Of a stretch of 64,000 nt of DNA, positions 47,601 through 56,723 are shown in pieces (positions within the stretch are counted from its first letter, which is position 1; the number at the start of each line of letters is the position of its first letter). The position numbers were made by a program, and so were the translations under genes. Under the pieces are notes generated by a model. It was not told where the DNA came from, searched no databases, and saw only the letters and a program-made list of their open reading frames with translations. The stretch is from NCBI RefSeq assembly GCF_008386315.1, contig NZ_CP043808.1, forward strand, positions 3,286,001-3,350,000, read 5' to 3'. This stretch comes from Serinicoccus marinus DSM 15273. Lineage in GTDB: Bacteria > Actinomycetota > Actinomycetes > Actinomycetales > Dermatophilaceae.

Positions 47601-49109
47601 TCACATGCTGCCGAGGTGCCCCGCGAGCTGCCGGTGCCGGGTGAGGCTGGAGTCGTTGAGGCCGCGGATGTCGACGGTGGTGCCGTGCGCGGCATACTTC
47701 CGCTCGATCGCGTCCAGGGCCGCGACGGTCGAGGCGTCCCAGATGTGGGAGTCGGTCATGTCGATGACGACGCTTCGCGGGTCGCCGGCGTAGTCGAACT
47801 GGTGCACCAGGTCGTTGCTCGAGGCGAAGAAGAGCTCGCCGACGACCTTGTAGGTCGCCACCTCGGGGTCGTCGTTCGGCACACTGACCACCTGCGTGAA
47901 GTGCGCCACCCGACGGGCGAAGACGACCATCGCGGTGAGCACGCCGACGACGACACCGATCGCCAGGTTGTGGGTCGCGATGGTGGTGGCGACGGTCGCG
48001 ATCATGACGATGTTCTCGCTCTTGGGCATCCGGCGCAGCGTCGACGGCGCGATGCTGTGCCAGTCGAAGGTCGCGACCGAGACCATGATCATCACCGCGA
48101 CGAGGGCGGCCATGGGGATGGACGCGACGAGGTCGCCGAGGACCACGACGAGGATCAGCAGGAAGACACCCGCGAGGAACGTCGAGATCCGGGTGCGCGC
48201 GCCCGAGGCCTTGACGTTGACCATCGTCTGGCCGATCATCGCGCAGCCGCCCATGCCCCCGAAGAGGCCGGTGACGACGTTGGCGACACCCTGGCCCCAG
48301 CCCTCGCGGGTCTTGTCCGACCCGGTGTCGGTGATGTCGTCGACGAGCTTGGCGGTCATGAGCGACTCCATGAGGCCGACGAGCGCCATGGCTAGGGCAT
48401 ACGGAGCGATGATCTGCAACGTCTCCCAGGTGAGCGGGACATCCGGGACGACGAAGGAGGGCAGGCTGTCCGGCAGCTGCCCCTCGTCGCCGACGTCCGG
48501 CAGCCCCATCCGTGCGGTGAGCGCGAGCGTGGTGAGCGCCACGATCGCGACCAGCGGGGCGGGCACGGCCGTCGTGACGCGGGGCAGCGCCACCATGACG
48601 AGGATGCCGGCGGCCACCATGGGGTAGACCAGCCAGGGAACGCCGACCAGGTGCGGGATCTGCGCGGTGAAGATGAGGATGGCCAGCGCGTTGACGAAGC
48701 CGACCATGACCATCCGGGGGATGAAACGCATGAGCCGGGCGACGCCCGCCAGGGAGAGCACGATCTGCAGCACGCCGGCGAGCAGCACGGTCGCGATGAG
48801 GTAGTCGAGGCCGTGCTCGCGGACGACCGGTGCGATGACCAGCGCGATCGCGCCGGTGGCCGCGGAGATCATCGCCCGGCGGCCGCCGACGATCGCGATC
48901 GTCACCGCCATCGTGAAGGACGCGAAGAGCCCGACGCGCGGGTCGACCCCGGCGATGACGGAGAACGAGATCGCCTCGGGGATGAGGGCCAGGGCGACGA
49001 CGAGGCCGGCGAGCACCTCGGTGCGCAGCCGGGCGGGCGAGCGCAGCGCGGCGCGCACCGAGTGCGGGTCGGAGGTGCTGGTGGTGGAGGGCGCGGGGGC
49101 AGGCAGCAT
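47601..49109 (-). CDS. SulP-family anion transporter
   Basis: A protein of 502 residues. The N-terminal part has 10-12 hydrophobic segments with the SulP signature AGLVVALALIPEAISFSVIAG; the last 130 residues form a STAS domain (RSVVIDMTDSHIWDASTVAA, LDAIERKY). It carries sulfate, bicarbonate or other anions. No sulfate-reduction genes are adjacent. The ATG at 49109 opens MLPAPAPSTT. The 77-base gap to the BCCT gene contains no obvious terminator. Confidence 0.92.
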   Translation of the reverse strand: MLPAPAPSTTSTSDPHSVRAALRSPARLRTEVLAGLVVALALIPEAISFSVIAGVDPRVGLFASFTMAVTIAIVGGRRAMISAATGAIALVIAPVVREHGLDYLIATVLLAGVLQIVLSLAGVARLMRFIPRMVMVGFVNALAILIFTAQIPHLVGVPWLVYPMVAAGILVMVALPRVTTAVPAPLVAIVALTTLALTARMGLPDVGDEGQLPDSLPSFVVPDVPLTWETLQIIAPYALAMALVGLMESLMTAKLVDDITDTGSDKTREGWGQGVANVVTGLFGGMGGCAMIGQTMVNVKASGARTRISTFLAGVFLLILVVVLGDLVASIPMAALVAVMIMVSVATFDWHSIAPSTLRRMPKSENIVMIATVATTIATHNLAIGVVVGVLTAMVVFARRVAHFTQVVSVPNDDPEVATYKVVGELFFASSNDLVHQFDYAGDPRSVVIDMTDSHIWDASTVAALDAIERKYAAHGTTVDIRGLNDSSLTRHRQLAGHLGSM

Positions 49110-49284
49110 GGACAGGGCGAGTCCTCGCAGGATCGTCGGTGGTGTCAGGGAGGTATGCCGCTGGTCCGGTCCGGGCGGGCGCCCACCGCCGGCGGCGTCA
49201 CCAGTCTACCGTCGCGCCGCGACGCCCCCGCTCGCCGTCGTGCGCCGTCCTCCCGGCTCCGGCCCCGGGGCTGCTCCGTCGGCC

Positions 49285-49752
49285 TCAGCCGCGGGCGACC
49301 GCCACCTCCGCGAGCCGGTCCAGCGAGGCCTGCAGGTGGTCGGTGGTCGTGCTCCGCGCCTTGTCCATGCGGGACTCGTCGGTCAGCTCGCTCCAGTCGT
49401 AGACGTGGGTGACGCGGCTGCGACCATCCCCCAGCGGCTCGACCTGCCAGCCCCACTCGTGCCCGGCCGGGTCCTGGCCCTCGCTCGCCGGACGCCACGC
49501 GACCCGGCGGCCCTCCTCGAAGGCCACGACGTGGTTGTCACGCACCTTGCCGTTGGTCAGCCGCATGGAGAAGACCTCGCTCACGGCCCGGATCCGCTCG
49601 CCGCCGACCACCTCGTCGAGGTTGTCGTTGCCGTCCCACTCCGGCTGGCGGCGCGGGTCGGCGATGAGCTCGAAGATCACCTCCGCCGGTGCCTCGATCT
49701 CGCGGCTGGCGGTGACGACGCGCTGCTCAGTCTGCGCTTGCTCGCTGCTCAT
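49285..49752 (-). CDS. SRPBCC (polyketide cyclase/dehydrase-like) protein
   Basis: A protein of 155 residues with the START-like hydrophobic-pocket fold: TASREIEAPAEVIFELIADP, RQPEWDGNDNLDEVVGG and FEEGRRVAWRPASEG blocks. Members bind lipophilic ligands; some act as toxins beside Rv0909-like antitoxins, but that pairing is not seen here, because the antitoxin genes lie 3.6 and 11 kb away. ATG 49752. Confidence 0.87.
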   Translation of the reverse strand: MSSEQAQTEQRVVTASREIEAPAEVIFELIADPRRQPEWDGNDNLDEVVGGERIRAVSEVFSMRLTNGKVRDNHVVAFEEGRRVAWRPASEGQDPAGHEWGWQVEPLGDGRSRVTHVYDWSELTDESRMDKARSTTTDHLQASLDRLAEVAVARG

Positions 49753-49867
49753 GGCCCCAGTCAACCGTCCCGGGCCGGTGCGCGTCGAGCGATGAGTCCG
49801 CGCCGGCAGGCGTGTCACACCCGGCACAGGACGCGCTCGACGTCCCACACACCGGCAGGATGCACCC

Positions 49868-50746
49868 ATGACCGCAGCACAGCGCAGCAGCGAGACCCGC
49901 ACCGTCGGCGAGGGCGCCGACCTCATCACCTACGACGTCCACGGCGACCTCGCCGGGGCCGCACCGGACCGCCCGGTCCTGCTCGCCGTCGGCTCGCCGA
50001 TGGACGCGGTCGGTTTCCAGGCGCTCGCCGAGCAGGTCGACGACCGCCCGGTCGTGACCCTCGACCCGCGTGGCGCGGGTCGCAACCCCACCGCCACCGA
50101 CCTGCTGACCCCAGAGCGGCACGCCGCCGACCTGCACCGTGTCGTCGAGGCGCTGGGCGGCGGACCGGTGGACGTCTTCGCCTCCAGCGGTGGCGCGGTC
50201 AACGCGCTGGCGCACGCGGCGGCATACCCGCAGGACGTGCGCCGGGTCGTCGCGCACGAGCCGCCGCTGGCGACCTACCTGCCCGACCGGGAGCCGCTGC
50301 TGGCCGCGTGCGAGGACCTGCGCGCGACCTACGAGCGCGACGGCCACGGGGCGGCGATGGCGAAGTTCATCACCCTGGTCATGGTGCTCGGCCCGATCGA
50401 CGACTCCTACCTGCAGCAGCCGACGCCCGACCCGGCCGCCTTCGGTATGCCCGCCGGCGACGACGGGTCCCGCGACGACGCGCTCTTCCGCAACCTGCCC
50501 GCCTGCAACGCCTACGAGCCGGACCTGGAGGCTCTCGGCGCCCTGGGCGACCGGCTCGTGGTCGCCGTCGGTGAGGAGTCCGGGGAGACCTTCGCCACCC
50601 GCGGCGCTCGCTCGGTGGCGCAGGCGCTCGGCCAGGAGGCCGTGGTCGTGCCCGGTGACCACGGCGGCTACATGGGCGAGGTCTACGGGCAGCCCGCGGG
50701 CAAGCCCGAGGAGTTCGCCGCCGCGCTGCGCGAGATCCTGGGCTGA
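49868..50746 (+). CDS. Alpha/beta hydrolase
   Basis: A protein of 292 residues. The nucleophile is Ser in DVFASSGGAVNALAHAAAYP near residue 115; the oxyanion stretch is LLAVGSPMDAVGFQAL; the closing His is in VVVPGDHGGYMGE near residue 265. The family has broad esterase, epoxide-hydrolase or haloperoxidase-like roles. An ATG at 49868 is supported by GGAGG-rich upstream sequence. A strong hairpin element follows its stop. Confidence 0.87.
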   Translation: MTAAQRSSETRTVGEGADLITYDVHGDLAGAAPDRPVLLAVGSPMDAVGFQALAEQVDDRPVVTLDPRGAGRNPTATDLLTPERHAADLHRVVEALGGGPVDVFASSGGAVNALAHAAAYPQDVRRVVAHEPPLATYLPDREPLLAACEDLRATYERDGHGAAMAKFITLVMVLGPIDDSYLQQPTPDPAAFGMPAGDDGSRDDALFRNLPACNAYEPDLEALGALGDRLVVAVGEESGETFATRGARSVAQALGQEAVVVPGDHGGYMGEVYGQPAGKPEEFAAALREILG

Positions 50747-50754
50747 GCGGCCTT

Positions 50755-50818
50755 GGTGCAGGGACGGTGCCTCACGTCCGTCGCTCGGACGGCGGAGGTG
50801 AGGCACCATCCCTGCACC
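50755..50818. repeat. Long hairpin element after the hydrolase gene
   Basis: A 21-base left arm (50755-50775, GGTGCAGGGACGGTGCCTCAC) pairs with 50798-50818 with one mismatch; the loop itself folds (GTCCG-N5-CGGAC, 50776-50790). The arm end GGTGCCTCAC recurs in the hairpin at 51333-51398. It may end both convergent genes, but its length and its relative suggest a mobile palindromic element. Confidence 0.75.
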
Positions 50819-50827
50819 TTCACCGGG

Positions 50828-51289
50828 TCAGGCCTCGACGACTGCCTTCATCCGCTCCAGGGTGGTGCGCATGCCGCGGACGTTGGTGCGGCCGCGGGCA
50901 CGGCCAAGCACGGCCCAGTAGAGCCGCAGCGGCAGGATCGGCTCGAGCCGGAAGTACTCCGTGACCTCGGTGCCCTCCCCCGACGGCTGCAGCCGGTAGC
51001 CCCAGTTGTTGACGACGACCTTCGTGGTGCCGACCGAGAACTCGAAGAGCCGTTCCGGCTGGCACCGGGTCACCCGGCAGGCGGACCAGTAGGTCGGCCC
51101 CACGCCGTTGCGCACCACCTTCCCGGCGAAGGTCGCGCCCACCTCCGGGCCGGTCGAGCCGCCGGTCCACCGCCCCGCCACCGTCTCCGGGCTGAACTCC
51201 CCGATCCGGGCGACATCGCTGACCAGCGCCCACACCTGCTCGGGCGGGGCGTCCATGTGCAGAGTGACCTCGTCGGTCAGGGGTCGCAT
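50828..51289 (-). CDS. SRPBCC-family protein flanked by hairpin elements
   Basis: A protein of 153 residues with VTLHMDAPPEQVWALVSDVA, RIGEFSPETVAGRW and VVNNWGYRLQPSGEGTEVTE, the pattern of the polyketide-cyclase-like ligand-binding fold. Related proteins include Rv0910-type toxins. Its start, ATG 51289, and its end lie between two related long hairpins (50755-50818 and 51333-51398), which makes the gene look like the cargo of a repeat-bounded unit. Confidence 0.85.
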   Translation of the reverse strand: MRPLTDEVTLHMDAPPEQVWALVSDVARIGEFSPETVAGRWTGGSTGPEVGATFAGKVVRNGVGPTYWSACRVTRCQPERLFEFSVGTTKVVVNNWGYRLQPSGEGTEVTEYFRLEPILPLRLYWAVLGRARGRTNVRGMRTTLERMKAVVEA

Positions 51290-51332
51290 CGATCCGTCTC
51301 CTCCGTCCCCGCTGAGCACGCTTGTGCCCAGC

Positions 51333-51398
51333 CTGGTGCCTGACCTCGCGACCCATGCGTGCCCCGGGGCACCGATGGGTCGCAAGGTGAGGCACCAG
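51333..51398. repeat. 33-base-arm hairpin element
   Basis: Arms 51333-51365 and 51366-51398 pair with 29 of 33 matches and almost no loop. The outer end CTGGTGCCT/AGGCACCAG and inner GGTGAGGCACC match the hairpin at 50755-50818. It stands directly upstream of the SRPBCC gene, and after the EamA gene stop on the same strand, so a terminator role is also possible. Confidence 0.75.
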
Positions 51399-51411
51399 CA
51401 TGCCCCACGGG

Positions 51412-52356
51412 TCAGCGACGGGCAGCCGGACGGGGTCTCGGGTCGGGCCGCGCCCCCCGACCAGCCATGGTCACCGCGTTGGCGACGACGATGACCGCCA
51501 TGCCGACCCACTCGTGCAGCGCGAGCAGCTGGCCCAGCAGGACGACCCCGACGAGCGCGGCGAGCACCGGGTGGGCGCTCATCGCGATGCCGAAGACCCC
51601 GGCCGGCACCCGCCTCAGCACCAGCAGGTCGAGGGTGTAGGGCACGACCGTCGACAGGACGCCGGCGACGACGGCATACCCGAAGGCCGCGGTGGTGAAG
51701 CGGTCGGTGAGGCTGAGCCAGACCAGGACCGGGAGGTATGCCGTCGCCGAGACCGCGGTCGCGAGCGCGGTCCCCTGCACCCCCGGCAGCGCCGCGCCGA
51801 CCGCGCGGTTGGCGAGGATGTAGCCGCCCCAGCAGGCCGCGGCAGCCAGACCGAAGGCGACGCCGAGGTAGTCGCTGCTCGGGCCGGGCAGCACGAGGAC
51901 GTAGACCCCGATCCCGGCCGCGACCGCGAGCGCGAGGTCCCGTGCCGACCGGGAGCCGAGCAGCGCCACCGCCAGCGGGCCGAGGAACTCCAGGGTCACC
52001 GCGAGACCGAGGCCGATCCGCTCGACCGCGGCGTAGAGCCCGAGGTTCATCCCGGCGAACATCGCCGCCAGCCAGACGACGCGCAGCCACTGGGCCCGCG
52101 TCAGCCGCCGGACCTGCGGTCGGGTGAGCGGCAGCAGCACCGCGGAGGCCACGAGCTGGCGCACCGCGACCACCCCGGCGGGACCGATCGCCGAGAACGC
52201 GTGGCTGCCCCAGGCGGCACCGACCTGCGTGCTGCCCGCGGCGGTGAGCATGAGCAGCACGTCGCGCGGGCTGGTGCGCGACGCGGGCGGGCGAACGGCG
52301 GCGGGAGCGGGGGCTGGGTCACCGACATACCCGCAGTCTCCGGCGCACGGACTCAT
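51412..52356 (-). CDS. EamA/DMT-superfamily exporter
   Basis: A protein of 314 residues from ATG 52356, with ten hydrophobic segments in two EamA repeats (for example LAVTLEFLGPLAVALLGSRS and LDLLVLRRVPAGVFGIAMS). It resembles RhtA-type exporters of amino acids or metabolites. A LysR gene starts 40 bases away in the opposite direction. A tail of about 20 residues at the N-terminus is not conserved, so the true start may be nearer DVLLMLTAAG. Confidence 0.87.
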   Translation of the reverse strand: MSPCAGDCGYVGDPAPAPAAVRPPASRTSPRDVLLMLTAAGSTQVGAAWGSHAFSAIGPAGVVAVRQLVASAVLLPLTRPQVRRLTRAQWLRVVWLAAMFAGMNLGLYAAVERIGLGLAVTLEFLGPLAVALLGSRSARDLALAVAAGIGVYVLVLPGPSSDYLGVAFGLAAAACWGGYILANRAVGAALPGVQGTALATAVSATAYLPVLVWLSLTDRFTTAAFGYAVVAGVLSTVVPYTLDLLVLRRVPAGVFGIAMSAHPVLAALVGVVLLGQLLALHEWVGMAVIVVANAVTMAGRGARPDPRPRPAARR

Positions 52357-52363
52357 ACGAGAA

Positions 52364-52400
52364 ATGCACGAGTCCTGATCTGCATACACTTGTCGTATGC
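52364..52400. promoter_or_regulatory. Divergent LysR/EamA promoter with nested inverted repeats
   Basis: ATGCA-N12-TGCAT (52364-52385) has the T-N11-A character of a LysR box. Overlapping it, GCATAC-N7-GTATGC (52382-52400) is a perfect inverted repeat whose right arm contains the ATG of the LysR gene (52397). Both are well placed to bind the LysR protein. Confidence 0.55.
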
Positions 52401-53268
52401 CTCCGACCGACCTGTCGTTGCGCGACCTGCGCTCGTTCCTCGCCGTCGTCGACGAGGGCACCTTCACCGACGCCGCGATCGCGCTGCGGACGACGCAGGC
52501 GTCGGTCTCGCGCCACGTGGGGGCGCTCGAGCAGGCGCTCGGCGTGCGGCTGCTGCAGCGTGGCGGTCGGGTGTCGTGACCCTCACCGTCGCCGGGCGGC
52601 GCGTCGTGGCGTACGCCCGCCGGTTGCAGGACGAGGCCGCCGGGTTGGTGCGGGCGGCCCAGGACGAGGGTGGCGAGGTCCGGGTCGGGTTCGCCTGGGC
52701 CGCGCTCGGCATGCACACCGCGACCGTGCAGCGGGAGTGGGCCCGGCGGCACCCGGGCTCGGAGCTGACCTTCGTCAACAGCACGACCCGCTTCGCCGGG
52801 CTCACCGAGGGGATCGCCGAGGTCGCCGTGGTGCGCCGCGACCCCGGCGTCTCGCAGCTGGCGAGCGCGGTGCTCGGTCACGAGGAACGGATGGCGGCGC
52901 TGCCCGTCGAGCACGAGCTCGCGCGCCGCCGCAGCCTGCGGATGGCCGACTACGCGGGTCAGACCGTGGCCCTCGACGTCGCCACCGGCACGACGACCCC
53001 CGACCTCTGGACCCCGCAGCAGGCTCCCGGGTCCTACCGCGAGGTCCGGGGCACCGACGAGTGGCTCACCGCGATCGCTGCGGGCCGGGCGATCGGGCTG
53101 ACCTCACAGGCGACGGCGGCGCAGTACTCCCGCACCGGGGTGGTCTTCCGCCGGGTCCGGGACGCGCCGACCGTGGCGGTCCACCTCATCTGGTGGCGGC
53201 AGGACCCGCCGGCCTGGCTCGACGAGCTGGTGGCCGTGATCCGCGAGACCTACGCGCGGACCGCCTGA
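52397..53268 (+). CDS. LysR-family regulator, frameshifted
   Basis: About 290 residues. The helix-turn-helix (SFLAVVDEGTFTDAAIALRT, TQASVSRHVGALEQALGVRL) is in the first frame, which stops at 52579; the rest (VTLTVAGRRVVAYARRLQDE, GEVRVGFAWAALGMHT) is one frame over from about 52570 (near TCGGGTGTCG). It is divergent from an EamA exporter, the usual arrangement for an exporter and its regulator. Translation as a whole needs the indel to be corrected. Confidence 0.8.
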
Positions 53269-53374
53269 TCCGCCCCGCCGCCGCGGCGCCGCCCGAGCCG
53301 CCCTGAGCAGCAGCGGCGGGAAACTTCTGACCCGGCGGGGCGTTGACACACCTCCAGAGCAGTCCGACGAGAGG

Positions 53375-53674
53375 ATGAGCATGCCCCGCAAGACCGCCGC
53401 GCTCGGCGCCGCCCTGGATGCGGCCCGCCGCTTCGCGCGCAAGAACCCGGACAAGACGCAGTCCTACCTGGACAAGGCCGCCGACTTCGCCGACCGGCAG
53501 ACCAAGGGGAAGTACTCCTCGCAGATCCGCTCGGCCAGCGACAAGGCGAGCCAGGCGGCGCTTGGGAGGGACGGTCGCGACCCGGCGAGCGACCCGCAGG
53601 ACCGCCCGGTCGACGACGGGCGGGACACCGGCTCGACCAGCCGCACGCCGCCGCCCCCGCCGCCGTCCGCCTGA
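53375..53674 (+). CDS. Rv0909/MT0933-like antitoxin-family protein
   Basis: A protein of 99 residues. KTAALGAALDAARRFARKNP and DKTQSYLDKAADFADRQTKG are the family pattern of actinobacterial Rv0909-like antitoxins, small helical proteins. The Pro-rich tail PPPPPPSA is extra. The paralogue at 60625-60870 shares most of the first 60 residues. No toxin gene is adjacent. ATG at 53375; the alternative ATG two codons on (MPRKTAAL) matches the paralogue better. Confidence 0.85.
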   Translation: MSMPRKTAALGAALDAARRFARKNPDKTQSYLDKAADFADRQTKGKYSSQIRSASDKASQAALGRDGRDPASDPQDRPVDDGRDTGSTSRTPPPPPPSA

Positions 53675-53692
53675 GCCGCTGACCGGGCGCGG

Positions 53693-54592
53693 TCAGCGGG
53701 CGGCGGCCGCCTCCCGGAGCGCCCCGAGCGCGGTCGCGATGCCCGGGTGGTCGGCGCTGCCACGACGGATGCCGGTCCGCAGGTAGCGCGCCGGAGCCGG
53801 ATCACCGTGCAGTGGCACCCTGACCACCGGGTAGGCGGTGGGGATCTGGGCCAGGCGCGGCACGAGCGCGATGCCCAGGCCTGCCCCCACGAGCGCCGCG
53901 CCGGTGTCCCACTCCGCGGCGTAGTGCGCGACCGTCGGGGTGAAGCCGGCGCCGGTGCAGGCGGTCTGGAGCAGCTCGTGGTAGGGCCGCCCCGGCCGGT
54001 CCATGATCCAGCGCTCCCCCGCGAGATCCCGCAGGGGCACCGACTCCCGGCTCGCCAGCGGATCGCCCGCACGCACCAGGAGGTCGATCGGGTCCTCCAC
54101 CAGCGGGCGCTGCTCGAAGCGGCTGTCCGTGCTGGGCGGGAGGGTCGAGAGCGCCACGACGACGGCGACGTCGGCCCGCCCGGTGAGGAGCAGCTCGAAG
54201 CACTCCTCGGGGTCGGCCTCGACGATCTGGACCTCGGCGCCGAGCTCGGCGTGGACGCGCGCCGCCACCTCGGGCAGGAGCGCCGAGGCGGCGGTCGAGA
54301 AGCCGGCCAGGCGCAGCACCCCGCCGCCGGTCTCGGCCACCCGGGCGACCTCGGCGCGGATCTCCTCCCACCGGGACACCAGCTCGTCGGTGCGGTCCAG
54401 GAGCACCTGCGCCGCGGGGCTGAGCCGCACGCCGCGCCCGTCGTGCACCAGCAGGTCGACCCCCAGCTCCCGGCCCAGGGTCCGCAGCTGCTGGGAGACC
54501 GCCGAGGGGGTGTAGCTCAGGGCCTCGGCGGCACCCGTCACGGTGCCGCGCTGGGCCACCATCCGCAGCACCTGCAGGCGCCGGTCGATCAT
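53693..54592 (-). CDS. LysR-family regulator, divergent from the demethylation operon
   Basis: A protein of 299 residues. The N-terminal winged helix (MVAQRGTVTGAAEALSYTPS, AVSQQLRTLGRELGVDL) is followed by the two-lobe ligand domain. The gene is divergent from the flavin oxidoreductase at 54666 across 74 bases, the classical LysR target layout. It contains GTGCACGACATCGTGCATTT-like symmetry at 54601-54620 (GTGCACGA...TCGTGCA), a likely LysR box. Its effector could be betaine or a product. Confidence 0.9.
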   Translation of the reverse strand: MIDRRLQVLRMVAQRGTVTGAAEALSYTPSAVSQQLRTLGRELGVDLLVHDGRGVRLSPAAQVLLDRTDELVSRWEEIRAEVARVAETGGGVLRLAGFSTAASALLPEVAARVHAELGAEVQIVEADPEECFELLLTGRADVAVVVALSTLPPSTDSRFEQRPLVEDPIDLLVRAGDPLASRESVPLRDLAGERWIMDRPGRPYHELLQTACTGAGFTPTVAHYAAEWDTGAALVGAGLGIALVPRLAQIPTAYPVVRVPLHGDPAPARYLRTGIRRGSADHPGIATALGALREAAAAR

Positions 54593-54600
54593 GCAGCCAG

Positions 54601-54618
54601 TGTGCACGACATCGTGCA
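54601..54618. promoter_or_regulatory. LysR-type operator in the demethylation operon promoter
   Basis: TGCACGA-CA-TCGTGCA is an inverted repeat (54602-54617) between the LysR gene and the flavin oxidoreductase. The arms are perfect over 7 bases. Its place 48 bases upstream of the oxidoreductase ATG suits LysR activation. Confidence 0.55.
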
Positions 54619-54665
54619 TTTTCCGGCGCTGGTGCGCGCGAGGACCCGCACCGCAGACTCGCGGT

Positions 54666-56723
54666 ATGCGCACCCTCGACCCGCTCCTGGACCCCTTCAC
54701 GATCAAGGGGCTCCGGCTGCGGAACCGGGTCGTGAGCACCAGCCACGAGCCGGCCTACGCCGAGGGTGGGCTGCCGCGCGAGCGCTACCTCGCCTACCAC
54801 GTGGAGAAGGCCCGAGGCGGTGTCGGTCTCACCATGATCGGTGGCTCGGCGGTCATCGCCCGCGACAGCCCGCCCGCCTTCGGCAACCTCGAGCTGCACC
54901 GCGACGAGATCGTGCCCTGGATGCGCCGCCTCACCGACGCCGTGCACGAGGAGGGTGCCGCCGTCATGTGCCAGGTGACCCACCTGGGGCGGCGGACCAG
55001 CAACTACACCGGCGACTGGCTGCCGACGGTCTTCCCCTCGCCGCTGCGCGAGCCGGCGCACCGGGCCTTCCCCAAGGTCGCCGAGGCGTGGGACCTCGAC
55101 CGCATCGTCGAGGACTACGTCAGCGCCGCCCAGCGCTGCGTCGAGGGCGGGCTCGACGGCATCGAGCTGCAGAGCTACGGCCACCTGCTGGACGCCTTCC
55201 TCTCCCCCGCGACGAACCACCGGGACGACGAGTGGGGCGGCTCCCTCGAGCACCGGATGGCCTTCCCCCGGCGAGTCATCCGTGCCGTGCGTGCCGCGCT
55301 GGGGCCGGAGCCGGTCCTCGCGATCCGCATGTCGATGGACGAGGACCGGCCCGACGGCCTGCAGCGCGAGGAGGCGCTCACCGCGCTGCGCGCGTTCACG
55401 CAGGACGGCGTGGACCTGCTCAGCGTGATCAAGGGCACCATCGAGAGCGACGCGACGCTCGCCCGGGTCATCCCCTCGATGGGCACCCCGTCCGCGCCCT
55501 TCCTCGACTTCGCCGGGGAGATCCGCCGTGAGGTCGACATCCCCGTCATGCACGCCTCGCGGATCTCCGACGCGGCGACCGCCCGGCACGCGATCCGCGA
55601 CGGGCTGCTCGACCTGGTGGGGATGACGCGCCCGCAGATGGCCGATCCCTACCTCGTCGCCAAGATCGCCGCCGGCGAGGAGGACCGGGTGCGGCCCTGC
55701 GTCGGCGCCAACTACTGCCTGGACGCGATCTACGCCTCGGGCGACGCCAAGTGCCTGCACAACCCGGCGGCCGGGCGCGAGCTCACGCTCAGCCACGTCG
55801 TCCCGCCCGCACCGGTGCGCCGCAAGGTGGTCGTCGTCGGCGCCGGTCCCGCCGGGCTCGAGGCCGGCAGGGTGCTCGGCGAGCGCGGTCACGACGTCGT
55901 CGTCCTGGAGGCCGACGACCTCCCGGGGGGCCAGGTCAAGCTGGCCTCGCGCCCGGGCCGCCGGCGCGACCTCGTCGGGGTCGTCGACTGGCGGGTCAGT
56001 GAGCTCAAGCACACCGGTGTCGACCTGCGCCTCGGCGTCTTCGCGGAGGTCGAGACGGTGCTCGCCGAGGAGCCGGACGTCGTCATCGTGGCCACCGGGG
56101 GTATGCCGAACCACGACTTCCTGCTCGAGGGCACCGGGCTGGTGCGTGACACCTGGGACGTGATGTCCGGCGAGGTGCGGGAGGGTGGCAGCGTGGTCGT
56201 CTACGACGACAACGGCGCCGAGCCGGGCGTCGACGCCGCCGAGCTGCTGGCGGGCCGCGGGGCCCGGGTGGAGTTCGTCACGCCCGAACGGATGATCGCG
56301 CCCCTCGTCGGGGGGATGAACTCACCTGCCTACCTGCGGGCCTTCGACGAGCACGACGTCGTGGTCACCCTCGCGACCCGTCTGGTCGGCGTCACGCGCC
56401 ACCCCGAGGGCGGGCTCGTCGCCCGGTTGCGCCACGACTACTCCGGTGCCGAGGTGGAGCGCCGGGTCGACCAGGTCGTGGTGGAGCACGGCACCCTCCC
56501 GCTCGACGACCTCTACCACCAGCTCGTGCCGCTGTCGGTCAACGCCGGCGCGGTCGACCACGACGCGCTGCTCGCCGTGCAGCCGCAGCTCGTGGGGGTG
56601 GGCGGCGGCCTGCCCCACCCTGCCGGCTCGGGCTTCCAGCTCTTCCGGATCGGCGACGCCGTCGCCAGCCGCAACATCCACGCCGCGATCTACGACGCGC
56701 TCCGCCTCTGCCTGGCCATCTGA
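54666..56723 (+). CDS. TMADH-like NADH:flavin oxidoreductase, candidate N-methyl demethylase
   Basis: A protein of 685 residues with an FMN barrel (RNRVVSTSHEPAYAEGGLPR, IELQSYGHLLDAFLSPATNH), a 4Fe-4S motif region (RPCVGANYCLDAI, then GDAKCLHNP) and FAD/NAD domains (VVVVGAGPAGLEAGRVLGER). The layout is that of trimethylamine dehydrogenase, and DgcA of Pseudomonas dimethylglycine catabolism belongs to the same group. Just downstream are a Rieske oxygenase and its reductase, as in glycine-betaine demethylation. ATG at 54666. Confidence 0.82.
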   Translation: MRTLDPLLDPFTIKGLRLRNRVVSTSHEPAYAEGGLPRERYLAYHVEKARGGVGLTMIGGSAVIARDSPPAFGNLELHRDEIVPWMRRLTDAVHEEGAAVMCQVTHLGRRTSNYTGDWLPTVFPSPLREPAHRAFPKVAEAWDLDRIVEDYVSAAQRCVEGGLDGIELQSYGHLLDAFLSPATNHRDDEWGGSLEHRMAFPRRVIRAVRAALGPEPVLAIRMSMDEDRPDGLQREEALTALRAFTQDGVDLLSVIKGTIESDATLARVIPSMGTPSAPFLDFAGEIRREVDIPVMHASRISDAATARHAIRDGLLDLVGMTRPQMADPYLVAKIAAGEEDRVRPCVGANYCLDAIYASGDAKCLHNPAAGRELTLSHVVPPAPVRRKVVVVGAGPAGLEAGRVLGERGHDVVVLEADDLPGGQVKLASRPGRRRDLVGVVDWRVSELKHTGVDLRLGVFAEVETVLAEEPDVVIVATGGMPNHDFLLEGTGLVRDTWDVMSGEVREGGSVVVYDDNGAEPGVDAAELLAGRGARVEFVTPERMIAPLVGGMNSPAYLRAFDEHDVVVTLATRLVGVTRHPEGGLVARLRHDYSGAEVERRVDQVVVEHGTLPLDDLYHQLVPLSVNAGAVDHDALLAVQPQLVGVGGGLPHPAGSGFQLFRIGDAVASRNIHAAIYDALRLCLAI

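Noticed and set aside
42745..49109. Prophage or integrative element
   Set aside because: No integrase, terminase, relaxase or att-like tRNA repeat was seen in any part of the window.
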